Shown: positions 1 to 12,031 of the stretch, piece after piece
Position numbering within the stretch: the first letter of the stretch is position 1
How the letters are laid out: each line of letters opens with the position of its first letter
Origin: Cladochytrium replicatum
Taxonomy: Eukaryota; Chytridiomycota; Chytridiomycetes; Cladochytriales; Cladochytriaceae
DNA: 64,000 bases
Assembly: GCA_025526935.1 (NCBI GenBank)
Contig: JAHLKD010000118.1
Coordinates: 62,001-126,000, forward strand
Direction of reading: 5' to 3'
The notes under the pieces: model-generated
Told to the model about the DNA's origin: nothing
What the model saw: the letters and a program-made list of their open reading frames with translations, nothing else
Database searches by the model: none
Translations under genes and position numbers: made by a program

Positions 1-324
1 TGCAAGCTCTCCACAGTCGCATCACCACTCAACCACCACTGCGCATACGGCACCGAGTATGCTCCAAGGTGCACGAAATCACCACACAATAGACCAAACA
101 TTAGTCTCCGAGACACGGCTGGTGGTTGACGAGCAAGCTGCAGGTTCAGGATGACGAGCGGGAAGTAAGCCGCGGCGAGCAGACGGAGGATAAAATCGAG
201 CTGCTTGGAAGGTTCGCCGAGATCGTCAAAGATGGGATAGAGTTGGGTGAAGAAGTAGCGGGGATTGAAGAGGCCAAGAGCGACACCAGCGAACGTAATC
301 GCTATTTTGAATGTGGGAGTCATT
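1..324 (-). CDS. Small multi-pass membrane protein, 3' end outside window
   Basis: An open frame on the minus strand begins with ATG at 324 and runs off the left edge without a stop, giving about 108 residues. It has three clearly hydrophobic stretches: residues ~5-19 (FKIAITFAGVALGLF), ~45-64, and ~74-92 (MFGLLCGDFVHLGAYS). A tryptophan pair (QWW) follows. This layout resembles small fungal four-helix membrane proteins of unknown function, such as the DUF7704 type, but I recognise the shape rather than a signature. The frame is uninterrupted and contains no intron. The overlapping antisense frames at 126-578 look like shadows. The start is the first in-frame ATG after a stop. Function unknown. 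Confidence 0.5.
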
Positions 325-622
325 TTGAAATGACGATGAAGGCTGAATCAGTGGAGAATGAGATTGGCAGACAGGGTTGGGAGACAAACATGGCTCAATG
401 TAATGGAATAGGATACGCAACAAAATCGGGGCCGATTTGGTGGAGGTCATCGTTGGTGGTCAAGTTGACGTATGCTGCGCAGCATCATCAATCCCAGAAT
501 TACAGCTTTAGCGACATATTGCAAATTTTATACGAGTCTCAATCATTTCCCGATTTGATTATCAAAACACGCTCATAGCACAACTGGCAGCACATTTCAA
601 TGGTGACCGCACATACAGAACA

Positions 623-1925
623 TCATGAAGGACGAGAGGTATCATCGACGCACACGACCATGTGCAAGAACCCATCCGAATGGGATGCGTGCCGGCTGAG
701 CCATAGCAATGGCGTCGTAAGCTCAACTTTCAGGCCATGCACGATCACATCAGGAACCGCGGAAGATCGGATCTCGTTAGGGTTCGAACTGCTTTCGAGT
801 TCCGCCGAAGGGAACATATTTGGGAGAGAAGACTGTAGGCATTGGTAAAGGGTGATCGGTTGCGCTGTTTTAAAAATCAAAAAAAAGCAAACCTGAGAAA
901 TTAAAACTTTAGAGAGCTTGTAAACTTGAAATACCCGAGGAATCAAATGGTGCGATGGGCTCTTGTAGGACGACAGTTGAGCCCACATAGATTCGAAGAG
1001 GGACATGTTTCGGCGGTATATCTGAGTCCAGGCCCGCAAGATGCCGATAAACTTCAAAGAACCGTTCCTGGTTATCTGATTTTAGGTAACGTAAGTTCAA
1101 GCACAAAAATTCTATTCGCAGAGTGACTGACTGGATACGAGCGCACTCCACAACGAGCTTTGATCTTCTTTTGGGAGGGCCATCAGCTTATTGATGTTTC
1201 CATTACGCAAGTGATCTGCCTTAAAATTGCCAAATTAACCAATGAATTCAGCCCCACCTTTTTTTCGCTTTTGTACCTCTTTTTGAGTGGACATGAAAAA
1301 GTCGTGTGGAGCATCGAGTAAACCAGAGGAATGGACACGGATCAGCTTTGTGGCGGGAAAGTCTCTGAAATGCACTGTGACTGGCCAAGGGACAGGTGGA
1401 TGTGACGACGGGGCGGATGACGAAGGGGAGGATGTGTAGATGTCATAAAGTACACCGATGGGATAGTGCCTTTGAATGCCACAGTTATTCTTTTCATGAT
1501 GATGAATCGTAAAATCACGTACCACTTTAAGGGAGATCCAAGAAAATCGTACCAAATCTCGACGTCGTCGGCGACAACGGATAGTTTGCATTGTTCCACA
1601 AAGTATTTTCGAACGTCTTTGGCTATGAACGGGAAATACGAGCATCTCCGGGCATGAATCTGGGTGTTCGATCAGCAAAGGAGCGGTCGTGACGAAAAGC
1701 GACATCCATACCGCCAAGAAATTGCAAGCCATCAGAACCAAAACGAAACAGTTTGAGGTGGATATCAAAGGGACTTACGAAGAGAGGCTCAGGTACAGGC
1801 GGCAGAGCACCCGATGCATTTTTTGAAGCGAGGGCGTCCCAATCCGTACTGTCGAGCGATATTCTCAGCAGGATCTGACCGTCCCAAATTTTGCGATGGA
1901 TTGAATTGTCAGTGGGGCAGTTCAT
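623..1925 (-). CDS. ATG5: Autophagy protein Atg5, six exons
   Basis: Atg5 is the acceptor of the ubiquitin-like protein Atg12. The conjugate, with Atg16, directs Atg8 lipidation on the phagophore. Six exons (1925-1779, 1659-1523, 1469-1277, 1219-1132, 1075-935, 864-623) join in frame to 315 residues, slightly longer than the human protein. Diagnostic segments in order are the N-terminal HRKIWDGQILLRISLDS, RRCSYFPFIAKDVRKYF, IWYDFLGSPLKW followed across an intron by HYPIGVLYD, VPWPVTVHFRDFP, VPLRIY, and the C-terminal TTPLLWLSRHASHSDGFLH. The lysine in IAKDVRKYF lies near where the Atg12-acceptor lysine sits in homologs, but I did not align it. All introns have GT..AG ends; one donor is GTCAGT. 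The gene is divergent from the EDC1-like gene and lacks obvious damage. Confidence 0.93.
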
Positions 1926-2545
1926 TGACGATTAGCGGGCAACAACAAGCCACCAAAGGACATGGCAGTTCAACTGGTGGTTGACAAACTGGTGACATGT
2001 CTTTGAAATGAAATATTGCAACATTATTCCCCAATATCCAATCTATTACAGAATATCTTTGATTAAGGGACCTCTGTATCTTGCAGTAATAAAGATAATC
2101 TCCAATTAATTTTAATTTTCAATTTCCCATCCTGTCTGCTGTCTCTTGGGTGCATCAGTCAGTCCTGAACTCTTCCCTCCCTCTCTCGACGTACGTGTCT
2201 ACGTGTTAGCCCTTGTCTGTTGCCTGTTGCCTGGTACCTGTTGATGTTGCTGTTAGAAGAGAACACAAATTGCTGTTAATGCATTCATCCGTTGGGCCTC
2301 ATCTCGGTGCTCACTCAGCTGCCCTTGAGAGCGCACTCAGTATGAGTTGCTTAGTTGATAGTCGACAATTCTATCTCGTTGCGTATTCATGTAACTAACT
2401 TTGAGACCTCCCCATTCTTCAGACAACGGTGCGCTTTTCGTCGCAAAAACCTCTCCTCCATCCAACTTTACTAACCTGATCGGATCCGGCGCGATAGCAA
2501 CTCTTTTGCTCTCATCCGCCCCTTTTCAACCCGTGCAAACCGGCG
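1926..2545. promoter_or_regulatory. Divergent intergenic region between ATG5 and the EDC1-like gene
   Basis: These 620 bp separate two start codons pointing away from each other, so the stretch must hold both promoters. The middle (2020-2130) is AT-rich, and pyrimidine-rich runs precede the plus-strand gene. I see no gene, repeat or clear TATA element that I would assign. Confidence 0.5.
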
Positions 2546-4356
2546 ATGTCTGTTTCAATAACAACCAAAGTCACCCTTCCGCCACTATTCGATCCCGACC
2601 GCCAATTTTCTCCTCTTTGTCTGAACAGCACCTCCATCGCAAGCGTAACAACGAGTGTAACACCTTCAATCGGCTCTAGGAGTCCCCAGACCTCAACACC
2701 ATCGCCTTCACCTTCTGCCTATCACTACCAAGCTGCCTTCTTTGCTTCTGAAGACAACGCCGACTCTTCTCGCCCTGCCTCCGCCTTCTCCATAACATCT
2801 GCAAAAACGCAGCAAATGCCTAGCGCTCCACCACAACCCAACCACCGCAAGCAGCCTAATGTTGGCAGCAACAACGCTGTCAACCCACCTCCTCAGAAGC
2901 CCTCCAGCGGTCGTCGGAGTGCGAGGCCACCTTCTGCAGCAGGGGACGACTCTTCTCGAAACAGCGCCAACGAACAGCAGGTGCCCGAGCAACCAATGTC
3001 CAAGCAACGGTCGGTCGCACAACAGCCCACGTCGTCTCCGCAGCTTGGCGGGAAACAGAGGAACAACAGGAGAGTAAAGAGCTCCGACCCTTTGACCACT
3101 ATCAACTCGGTCCAACACCAGACGCAGCAATCTCCCCAACAGCACTGGAAGAAGGCTTATAGCAAGAACGGAAAGAGCGAGCAACAGAGCCCGAATGGCG
3201 ACAATTCGAAAGCTCACAACAACCACTCCAACTCGGATTCGGAGAAGAACGAGCGAAATGGTAAGTTCTGGAGTGATCTATCAAACCTCCAAAGAGCTTA
3301 CTGTGATGTTTTACAGGAAATTCACGGAAGAAGGGACAACGGAACCCCCCGAGTCCTCCGGAATCGATCTTGACCAATGCCCAAACATCCATGGTTATGC
3401 AGCAGCCTCTTTCCAATGAGCCTCGGTAAGGGTTCTTTTGATGCACAGTGCGAGTACCTTATGTCTTTACCTACAGCGCTCCCGCTCGAAGGCGTCTGAG
3501 CGCACCCGACATTGCTGCTTTCCGAGCAGAAGAGTACGCTCGACCCGGGGTGAACCAGGAGCTTTACGCCGGCGCGACATTCCAAAACTCGCCAGTCGCA
3601 AGCGCACTCCCTCTTCCGGTGTTTTCAACCCGCGGACCCATTTCGCGACCCGTCGACCACCCCATCAGCGCCTTGTCATCGTCTCTGAATGCCGCACCCC
3701 CAGCTGCAGACGTTAACAACTTCAACGCGCAAGCCGAGCAGCAGTTCCAGCAATTCTCCCCGTTCATTGTCATGACCTCGAAGCCTCAGATGCCCTTCGG
3801 CGCCGTCCCGATCAACGGGTTTGTGCGCCACAACGGCGACGCCATGCGTCTCTCGCACAGTTACACCGCCCCGACGGCCGTGTCGAACTCTAGCCTGTCG
3901 TCTTCCGCGCAAAAGTTTTCGGACGAGACCGCACCAACCCACCACGACCACCACCAGCAGCAGCAGACGTACCCGCCCATGCACCACCCGTTCATGCACA
4001 TGGCGAACCTCCACAACAACTTTGCAGATAACGCCGCGCCGTCGCGGTCACCCTCCATCCGACGCGTCGCACTCAACGACATGAGCAACAGCGAGCAAGG
4101 GCTCTTTTCGATGGACGACGAGGCCGAAGCTGCGGAGGAACGCAGGAAGAAATCGCGGGATCTGATGTCGTTGCTCGCGGGCGTGTCGGTCGGCGGCGAG
4201 GCTAACAGGAATAGCTTTCCGTCCACTGCGAGCCAGCCCATGTCAGTTCTCACGAGTGCGCAGGGGAAGCTTGGATCTTCGCTTCCCACGACGCCGCCGG
4301 TGGATCTGCTGCAGATCAGTCGGGATCTGAAATACATGCTTCGAATTAGGGGATGA
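2546..4356 (+). CDS. EDC1/PNRC-type mRNA decapping activator
   Basis: Three exons (2546-3260, 3317-3425, 3477-4356) give 567 residues, mostly disordered and rich in Ser, Pro, Gln and Asn. Exon 3 begins with a basic segment followed by LYAGATFQNSPVASALPLP. This is the hallmark of the PNRC/Edc1 family, in which YAGxxF...P..LP..P contacts the decapping enzyme Dcp2 and its partner Dcp1. The basic RKKGQRNPPSPPESIL just upstream fits the same family. The C-terminus ends in a hydrophobic helix, LLQISRDLKYMLRIRG. The family role is to stimulate Dcp2 cap removal in the cytoplasm. Homopolymeric His/Gln runs are present around 3930-3970. The ATG at 2546 is the first in frame. The family call rests on one short motif, so it is good but not certain. 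Confidence 0.68.
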
Positions 4357-6366
4357 CCGGGCTGATTTTTTCTTCACCATCTTAAGAGAATTAGATATCT
4401 GATGCCAAAAAACTCGGTCCCCATTTTTTCCTTCTTTTTTCTTTGTCTTTTGTGATCTCTCCATTCGTCGTCCCGAATAGCGTTTTCTTATGTTTTAGAG
4501 AGGACCCGTTATATTTTTCTGCGGTTTTCTGTCCTGATTTCTTTTCCCCTCCTCGCTTTTCCCCCCTTCTTGATTATTTGAATCCTTCCTCCAGATTTTC
4601 TTCACCCTTGTTAGCTCTGGTTGTTATTTTCTAATAGCTTTAGTTATTGTGTCATAGTGTTTGGTGTTACCCCACTTTTCAAAGGAGCTGAAGAAGAGAC
4701 CTCTTGGGTTTCTTCAGTGGTATCAAATTGTTTGGCGAAGCCCTCCATTTATTTTTCACCTGCGACAAATCCCCTGGGCACTCAATTTATTTCAAATAAC
4801 ATCCACATTCCCTGCACCCCGTTTTCCATACAATTCATCCGACACTTACCCATTGTTATCCAACCCCCGTCGTGCGTTCCAAGCTCTGAATCAAACGTAC
4901 ACAAAAATGACATCCCCGGCCCTCCCCATAATCCTTTCATGAACGAGAGAAACAACCAGACCTCAAAACGTTGACCCCTCCACTCTCAGACCAACTGTTT
5001 ATTCAGAGAAGCTAAAAAACAAACAAAGAAAAGCCTTAAACGCATCACCGACACACAAAAACTCTCCCGCAATCCCAAACCCTTTGTTTTGTTACATCTG
5101 GCCCCTTTTCATGTCGGGAGAGAACCAATAAAAAAGCAAAATACCTTTGTTACCCGTGTCTCGACATAGTCAATACTCATCGGGGTTTGGTCTCTTAGAC
5201 TTTTGACGACGCTGTTTAGTAGCTCTGACCCCTTTATACTCAGTTTTTTTAACATGCCGTTTCTTAATCGATCAAAGAAATGCTCGGCGGGTTCGAGCAC
5301 ACTTTTTTGGGATTTGTTTTATGTTTGTTTTAAGCTGACCCCACTATTTTTTGTCAGTCACCGGTTTTTTGTTATGTGCGACGATTTTTTCTCCGTGACA
5401 TTTCTGTTGGAGAAATTGAGCTGGTGTAATGTTATTGTGGCTAACTTTGTTTGATCTCCACAATTTCATGCGAAACGTCTTTTTGCTTGTCTTGATCGCT
5501 ATTTGGCTTGCTATTTGTCTCTGAAGTTCGGATCGATTGAATGTTTTCCCGGTGTTCAATTATAAAAAGGGCAAGCGGGTCTCGGGAAGTACAACATCAC
5601 AAAAGAGCATATTCACTGGTCTCTTCAAACTCTCACAAGCCCCAATCACATCAATCACTCGTCCACTCCCACAATTTCTGGTTTTTTTAGGTTTTGCAGG
5701 GAGAATGCAACCCTATTTTTACTCTCTTTTTGGCCCAACCATTTTTAGGTCATTATTTTTTTTCGCAATCCCTTATCACACCACACAAACATTGGTCCCT
5801 TCAGAGTAAACACTCGCCCAAACACTTTCTCCATCCTGCGGGTTGCGAGCATCCCCCCAAAAACCAAACTCTCAACTTTTCGGTTTGTGTGCAAGAAAAA
5901 GACGCTCTCTTTCTCACGTCGAACCCTCCTCTTTCGATGTTGTAGATCTTTTCCAAACATTTTTTTTGTGGCGTACTCAGAACTTGTTTGGGACCTCCCT
6001 GTCCACCCAACCTCCCGTAAAAACGCTGATTTCTTGACGTGGATTATTATTTTGTAATGTGGAATGTTTTTTCTTGTAACAAGGGATTTGCTTTCCTCTA
6101 GGCTTGGTGCATTTGATTGTCCTTAAAAACTGTTGGGGAGTGTGGATCCGTGCTGGGGTTGAAAGATTTGCCGCCATGTTAAAGTTGGAAGGAAAAAAAC
6201 TAGGAAATGAATGAAGTGCGATAGTGAGATATTAACACGACCAGTCTTGAGTCCAGTGAGTAAAAGTCTACCTATTTTGTATCCATCACAGGACGATTCT
6301 ATGAAATACTAGTTTGAAAAGCGTGCTGCGCTAAAGTTTCAAAGAAAAACGTTCCTATATATTTCA
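4357..6366. other. Long intergenic region, no supported gene
   Basis: Two kilobases between convergent genes are strikingly pyrimidine/T-rich on the plus strand, with many T runs. Short ORFs here (for example 4621-4974 and 5537-5809) are low-complexity, lack splice-linked partners and match nothing I recognise. Part is probably 3' UTR of the neighbours. Confidence 0.5.
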
Positions 6367-8202
6367 TCACCCGTTATCTTCCAACGATGCCGTGATCTGC
6401 TCACGAAGCCTCAATCCCCCAATACTTCTCGTAATCAAATGCGGTGAAACCTCGAATCCGAAATCGAGCTCTTCCAATCCTATATATCGCCCCTTCTGTC
6501 TCATCGGCGTGACCCTCTTTGACGCTGCGCTGCCGCTTGTCACGTCTTGCGGCTGTGATGGTTGTTTCCCCGAACTAGAGGTTCGAAGTGGTGGTGCTGG
6601 AGGTGGTGGAGGCGGTGGAGCTAGAGGCGGAGGCGACACTGCAGGGTTCGAGGGGGTTCGTGTGGAAGAAGCGGTTGGCGGGCGGTTGGAGGGTTTCGAT
6701 AGTGGCGGTCCCATTCCCGTATTCGTTTTGTGTGACGTCGAGGACATCTCGAATGGATCCCCATTTGTCCGGGGGACGCCGTTCAGGCGGTGTTGGTGTT
6801 CCGGCCCTCCGTGGCCGTTTGGAAGGTTATGCTTTCCGTTTGGAGCCTGGAGATGAACAGGGGAAGTGGCGGGAGATGCGATTGGATAAGGAGTACTTCT
6901 GTTTTGTGGCGGGGGTGAACTGGCGTGATTTGGGATTTGTTGCGGGACTGATTTTGTTGAAAGGTTTGTGTAGAGCGGGGAGCGCTGTGGTGATGGTGGA
7001 GGTTGGTAAGACGGTGGTTGGCTGGATGATGATGCGGGTGGTCCGAGCTGTATTCTTGCGGCGTCGGTCGACGAGGAGGATGATGATGAAGGTGTGCTGT
7101 ACAATGCTGAGACAGGGTTAGCCAATATTCGGGACATGTAGACGTCGTCGATGGAATTGTCGAGGGATTCAGATTTGGAGGGTGATGGCTCGAAACCTTC
7201 CAAAAACTTCGGACGGCATTTCTGAAGGTTCGTTTCCATCATAATTTTGAGATAATTCTGCGTGATATTTTGTCAATGCTGTTCGACATATTGGGCAAAC
7301 AAGACTTACTTGTAGTGCTTGAAAAACAAGGTCCACTCCACCTTCATCGAGACCATCTGGAACCCCATTCATAGCACAATAAAACTTCATCTGAGATTTC
7401 ACTTGCTCGCGAGTCGGAAGATCCTTCAGTTCTTTGCACGAAACCGGTAAGGACTCCATGTCTTTGCATTTGAACCGTCATCGTCCGCAATGGTAAAGTA
7501 GTGCACATATTCTTACCGATAGTTTCGGAAGACAATTCAGGAACGTGCTTGTATACAACTGGAGGAATGGGCACAGTGGAAGCGGCTGGAGACGTTGTGA
7601 TAGTTTCCTCTTGCTGAATCCAAAAAATATTCATCAGCAAATAAAATGGACTCATGTGTGATAAATTCCACAACCTTTTGACGCAATATTCTAAGCCGGT
7701 TTCGTTCGACCATTTCAAGGTTCAGAATGTGCTCAGTTCGCGCTCGCTTTCGAAGCTCCGCCGGCGTCAAATCCTCCGCTTTCCGTTTTGCCGAGTCAGC
7801 CCGTGGTGTGAAGTCTGTTGATTGTGGACCAGTTGGTAATGGGACGGCTCTCTGAACGTTGTGGAAGATGGCGAAGATGAACTTGTTGTGAAGCGACACT
7901 AAGGAGAAACGTATCAGCAATCTGCATGACTTTACCGCATCGCCCAAGATTGGTGAAATATTCTTCGTACCTAGTCGCTTGTCCATGATGCTGGACACCT
8001 TTGCATCAAACTGTGCCCTGGTGTACTTCCCCCCAAGAAAATCCTTCAGGGCCTGCCAATACACCGAAGCGTGTTCACCAAGTCCATCCGCAAGTTCTTG
8101 TTTTATTGCAACGGTATCCTGCCGTGTGGGCTGTTGTGTCGACGAGGAATTAGCCGTGTCGCCAACCTGGGCAACTTCTGTTCCAATGTTCAACTTCGTC
8201 AT
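6367..8202 (-). CDS. HFI1: SAGA complex subunit Hfi1/Ada1 (TADA1-like)
   Basis: Five exons (8202-7971, 7898-7675, 7613-7517, 7461-7310, 7257-6367) join in frame to 531 residues. The N-terminal SAGA-Tad1 region shows the usual order: VYWQALKDFLGGKYTRAQFD, DKRLVSLHNKFIFAIFHNVQ, then a basic KRKAEDLTPAELRKR stretch. The conserved second block, LPTREQVKSQMKFYCAMNG...GVDLVFQALQ joined to NYLKIMMETNLQKC, corresponds to the histone-fold-containing part of Ada1/TADA1. Ada1 is a structural subunit of the nuclear SAGA histone acetyltransferase coactivator. The C-terminal ~280 residues, rich in Pro, Ser and Asn with a poly-Pro run, are a fungal extension that ends in a short ordered segment. One donor (GTTGTG at 7674) is weak, so that junction is the least certain. 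Confidence 0.85.
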
Positions 8203-8449
8203 CCGGATGCTGCCGCAAACCAGAATGCGTAAGACCCTCTTTCAATTTTTCGTTCCAATAATTCTTCTTCTTTGGCGGATGGAATAGTGGAATCCGGAAT
8301 AATGTGTTGTTGGCTTCAGCGTAATCTGCAAGAAGTCCCGGGATATCGAAGGTGCGCTTACGAAATCAATAATTATATATCCTCCTGCTGCTTAAAAATC
8401 CAAAGGGAGCCAAAAAGAATCTTCTCCTGCCGATCAAGTCACTTGATTG

Positions 8450-9845
8450 TCGACAGGCGATGAAATCCAGTTGACTCCACACAATCCGGTGCTTTCTTCA
8501 AAGTTCTCGACAGTTCTACCCTCAATCCAATCCAGTAATCACCGATCGAGATGGACTGGAACACCGAAAACTAACGCAAAGACCGTGAGAAGTAACGAAA
8601 ATCGCAAGCAGTTGTTCCCGCTCGCTGGCAAGATCGGCATACCCGAATCAGTTGCTTCGAATCTGCTCTAGCCCAGAAAAAGTTCGATGAAAGAGGTCGG
8701 ATGGATGGAATCGGCGTGATAAGTGACCGAGTGTTTGACAATACTCGGTCCAAATGCGCAGGAGCGGGTGGTCCAAATGCGACGTACTAAGCGACAGCGG
8801 ATAGCTCTCTTTGAACGGATCGCGTTTAAATCAGCATATGGATGGCACGTCACGGATCCACCGAGTTCTTCTTCCGTGGAGCGTTTGGTGCGCAACCTGT
8901 GAGGACTGGGTTGCCAGCGTGGCTTTACCGTGGCTGGACATCTCACTGGTGGGAATTGCGCACTAGAAGCTGAGCGATCGCAGACCGCATGGATGACGGG
9001 ACTAGAGAACCCCGCTGCTTTCGCAACGCAACGCACAGAGCGAGCGGGTCGTAGACGACGAGGACGCACACGTGCAGAATGGTGGAATGCATGACGAAAA
9101 ACCGCGATTATCAGTGAGCACTCAGCATTCGACATCGACGAACAGCTACGTTTGCAATGGACACGCCTCCTTCAGGAAGAAGCGCAGTTTCATCTGCAGT
9201 GGGAATGACTGTCAGCCCATCATCAACTCCATCGCCAGTTGACCTAATATTTATGCGGCGGCAATCACATTCACAAATGATCCGGAGTACCAGCAACACC
9301 AGCAGCAGCGGTCTGGGCAAACTGAAACGTATTCCGTGCCGAGATTTCATATGCACACTTCATCGTCTCCTCCATCTGCAACTGGCCATTCGCGCTATGT
9401 TCGAACATATATCGCTCAATTACACAAGAGGCATTCTGTGGCCGGGATAGAACGATACGTCGGGGTGTCATCTAGGCATACTCATCTCTTCGAGCACTCC
9501 CAGCATTTTCTGGGGCGGCTGCAGCCGAGCTCTGTCTCGACTCCAGGGGATCAAACAACAGATATTAGCCGCGATCCACATATTTTTTCACCACATTCTG
9601 CATCTGATTCAAGACATCACATCAGCACTGCACGCTCTGCACCCTATCCGGCATGATTGGCTACAGAAGGATCCGCCCCTGCTCTTGGATATTCACCATC
9701 TTGGTACCGTGCTCACCACAAGTGCCGGGAGTTTCTGTGGGGCTTCAACAGATGATTTGGAAACTGCCGATTCTGGGTGCTTTCGAATCTCATCGGAGCA
9801 ACTTCAATTGCCAGAGTGACTTCGAAAACATGCAGCCTTGAGTCG
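8450..9845. other. Broken coding-like sequence, unassigned
   Basis: This stretch precedes the CorA pseudogene. Several frames are locally protein-like but interrupted. A plus-strand frame from about 9447 to 9830 has no Met and encodes a leucine/histidine-rich helical segment (ILAAIHIFFHHILHLIQDI). Another around 9125-9215 contains FDIDEQLRLQWTRLLQEE. Neither joins cleanly to a neighbour. It may be the eroded N-terminal part of the CorA pseudogene or a second dead gene. I see no intact gene. Confidence 0.35.
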
Positions 9846-9849
9846 AAGT

Positions 9850-11366
9850 GGACGGGGAGCAAAGTGTCCTGATCAATGAAGAAGGTCCCCCGAATGGAAG
9901 TACGAATGATGATGAGGGAGGTGTAGATGACGATGATGAACTCTTTGAGCCCATTCTACCGAATCCGGACACAAAGCCTCTGAACTACGAAAGACTCGCC
10001 GACCAGTTTCTACCCAGTGAGTCAGATCATAGTACGGTAGAGGACACACATAGAGTATGTGGGCTATTTTATCGGCACTTTGACCAAGCACTCATTGTTC
10101 TTCAGCAAGCAATCTTATCGGGACGACCATCGAATCGCTTCATGTTTTACAGCGAAGCAACTGGGATCCTCCGCGGCGATGCTCTGGGAATGCTTGACTT
10201 CGTTGGAGCTACCAACAAGCACACTAAGCCAAGCCAATGCGACATTCTCCAAATGATGGTCGAGGGGAGAAAGACAAATTTTGGATACATAAACTGGTGC
10301 GTTGCAGGAACGTTCGATCAAAACTACTTCAGCCCAACATTCCTCTAAGGATTCAATGTTTATGTACTAGGCATTCTCCATAAGATGTCGACAACTTGTT
10401 AACTGAGCAGTTTTAATCGTATGCCACAACTTTCAGTGTACCGAGAAGGCGTCCTTAGTGCTTTCGATTAATTACTGAACACTGCGGACAGTTTTCGTCT
10501 CGAGCAATTTCACATCCTGCAAATGTTCTGAATCGTATCATGCAACGGTGTACTTACGGTCTTAAAGCAGTCAAGAGGGTTTTAATATTTTTGATCGATC
10601 TCATCAAACCAATGGCTCATGGCTCGGTCTTAGACTGGATAGACTACTCTTTGATCGACAACATCGTTTACGGATTTCTGCCAGTTCTCCGCTTTATCGA
10701 GCAGGAAGTCGACCAGATCGACGACATCGTATTGAGCTTGAAGGACTCGCAGAAGGTAACTGCTGAACATCAAAATTCGGAATTACTATGTGGACAGACC
10801 GTTGCCCAGTCTGATATGCTGCACCGCATCGGTTCGGCGCGTAAGAAAGTGATGATCTTGTTGCGATTAATGTCCACAAAAGCCGACATGCTCAAAACCG
10901 TTCTCAAGCGACGCGGCGAGCGGATGGCTCCAGAAAGTGAGACACTTCTCTACATAGGCGGTATTCAGGGTATGTGGCAAGGTTGTCAATGAACATTTTT
11001 CTTGAGATCAAGCCTTGCTTTTGTTTAGATCATGTCATCACCATCAGGCACTGTTTACGAGAAGACTTTCCCGCTCGCATTCGAATTACTTGGCTCATAT
11101 CAGCATCAACACACAAGAATCGGCGAATCATACCAACGATGTTGTTCCCGAGAGGATAGCGCTCGCTAGTTCCGTGATCACTGGTAAACATTTTGATATT
11201 GCATTTTTTGGCACATTGATGAATGTTTTGTGTGATCAGGATTGAGGGGCATGAATGTGGAAGTGAAACCATGAAGGGCTCGCATAGTTCTTTTGGTATT
11301 ATTCTAGGCATGGTGGTCATTGCCGTTAGGATATTTTACTTCGTTCGGCGGTATGTGATGATCTGA
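9850..11366 (+). pseudogene. Decayed CorA/Mnr2-type Mg2+ transporter
   Basis: Fragments in the right order match fungal CorA-family Mg2+ channels. RPSNRFMFYSEATGILRG lies at ~10130. DQNYFSPTFL is followed by an in-frame TAA and then FNVYVL at ~10315-10365. VYREGVLS is at ~10437, HPANVLNRIMQ at ~10515, and DWIDYSLIDNIVYGFLPVL at ~10630. QSDMLHRIGSARKKVM comes from ~10807. SRSHSNYLAHIS is in a shifted frame at ~11065, and the family's pore motif GMN is at ~11249. The second membrane helix (SSFGIILGMVVIAV) lies in yet another frame at ~11287. The cytosolic part between residues WLD and DIL is deleted. Splice signals persist, including GTATGT..TAG around 10970-11028 and GTAAAC..CAG around 11183-11239. 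At least one stop, several frameshifts and a deletion make this non-functional. Confidence 0.8.
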
Positions 11367-12031
11367 ATCACAAAAAGTTATGACATCACATAAAGACAAG
11401 CCCAACCATGGCCATCATCACCACGAGAATGGCTTTCAAAAAAGTTGCTGCTCCTTGGATATACTTAATATCTGGTTGTTATTGTCGGTGTTCTGCAGAA
11501 GACTTTCACGAGCTGAACTTTTGACTGAACGCACAACAATCTTATCTCACCTGCCGGAGACCACCACAGCTAGCCATCCTCTGGATGCGACACTTGATTG
11601 AATTAGTTCAGAGGAGCACCAAGTTTGAATGCTTCTTTTTTGATGAGCAGAGTCCCAGCAAGTATTCATATTTGTGGGTAAATTAACTCGTTTTGTTATA
11701 GCCGTTTGGCAACTTTAATGACAAACAAGATTCACATGCTGGCAAAAGTGGTACCAACCTCTGCAAAAAGAAACGAAAAGCGAAGCCATTAAAAAAAAAT
11801 ACAAATCGACAAAAATACCAAAAAATGATACGCTAGGTGTGTGTGTGTGTGTGTGTGTGTGTTGATGTGCCTGCACTTTCAGCCCTGGCTATAAAACATA
11901 AAGAATGAATGTGCGTAGAAACGAACTGAAATAGGCAGCACTCTGCAATGCTCCCGCTGGGGAATCCAAAAAAAAGAGGAAAAAACAAAAAAACGTGAAA
12001 CCAGTTTTCTTGCATGTCGTTTATCCTTTTC
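11367..12031. other. Intergenic region between CorA pseudogene and DOMON gene
   Basis: No supported gene. A short plus-strand ORF at 11380-11601 has no family resemblance. The right half is A-rich with a GT microsatellite (annotated separately) and probably includes the 3' UTR of the DOMON-b561 gene. Confidence 0.45.
11835..11862. repeat. GT dinucleotide microsatellite
   Basis: About 13 to 14 uninterrupted GT units lie downstream of the DOMON-b561 gene. A simple repeat with no coding role. Confidence 0.95.

Noticed and set aside
3861-4337. Minus-strand ORFs opposite the EDC1-like third exon
   Set aside because: Low-complexity mirror of a supported exon; no motif and no splice partner.
4621-5945. 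Several 60-120 codon ORFs in the region after the EDC1-like gene
   Set aside because: T-rich low-complexity sequence, overlapping frames, no splice structure or motif.
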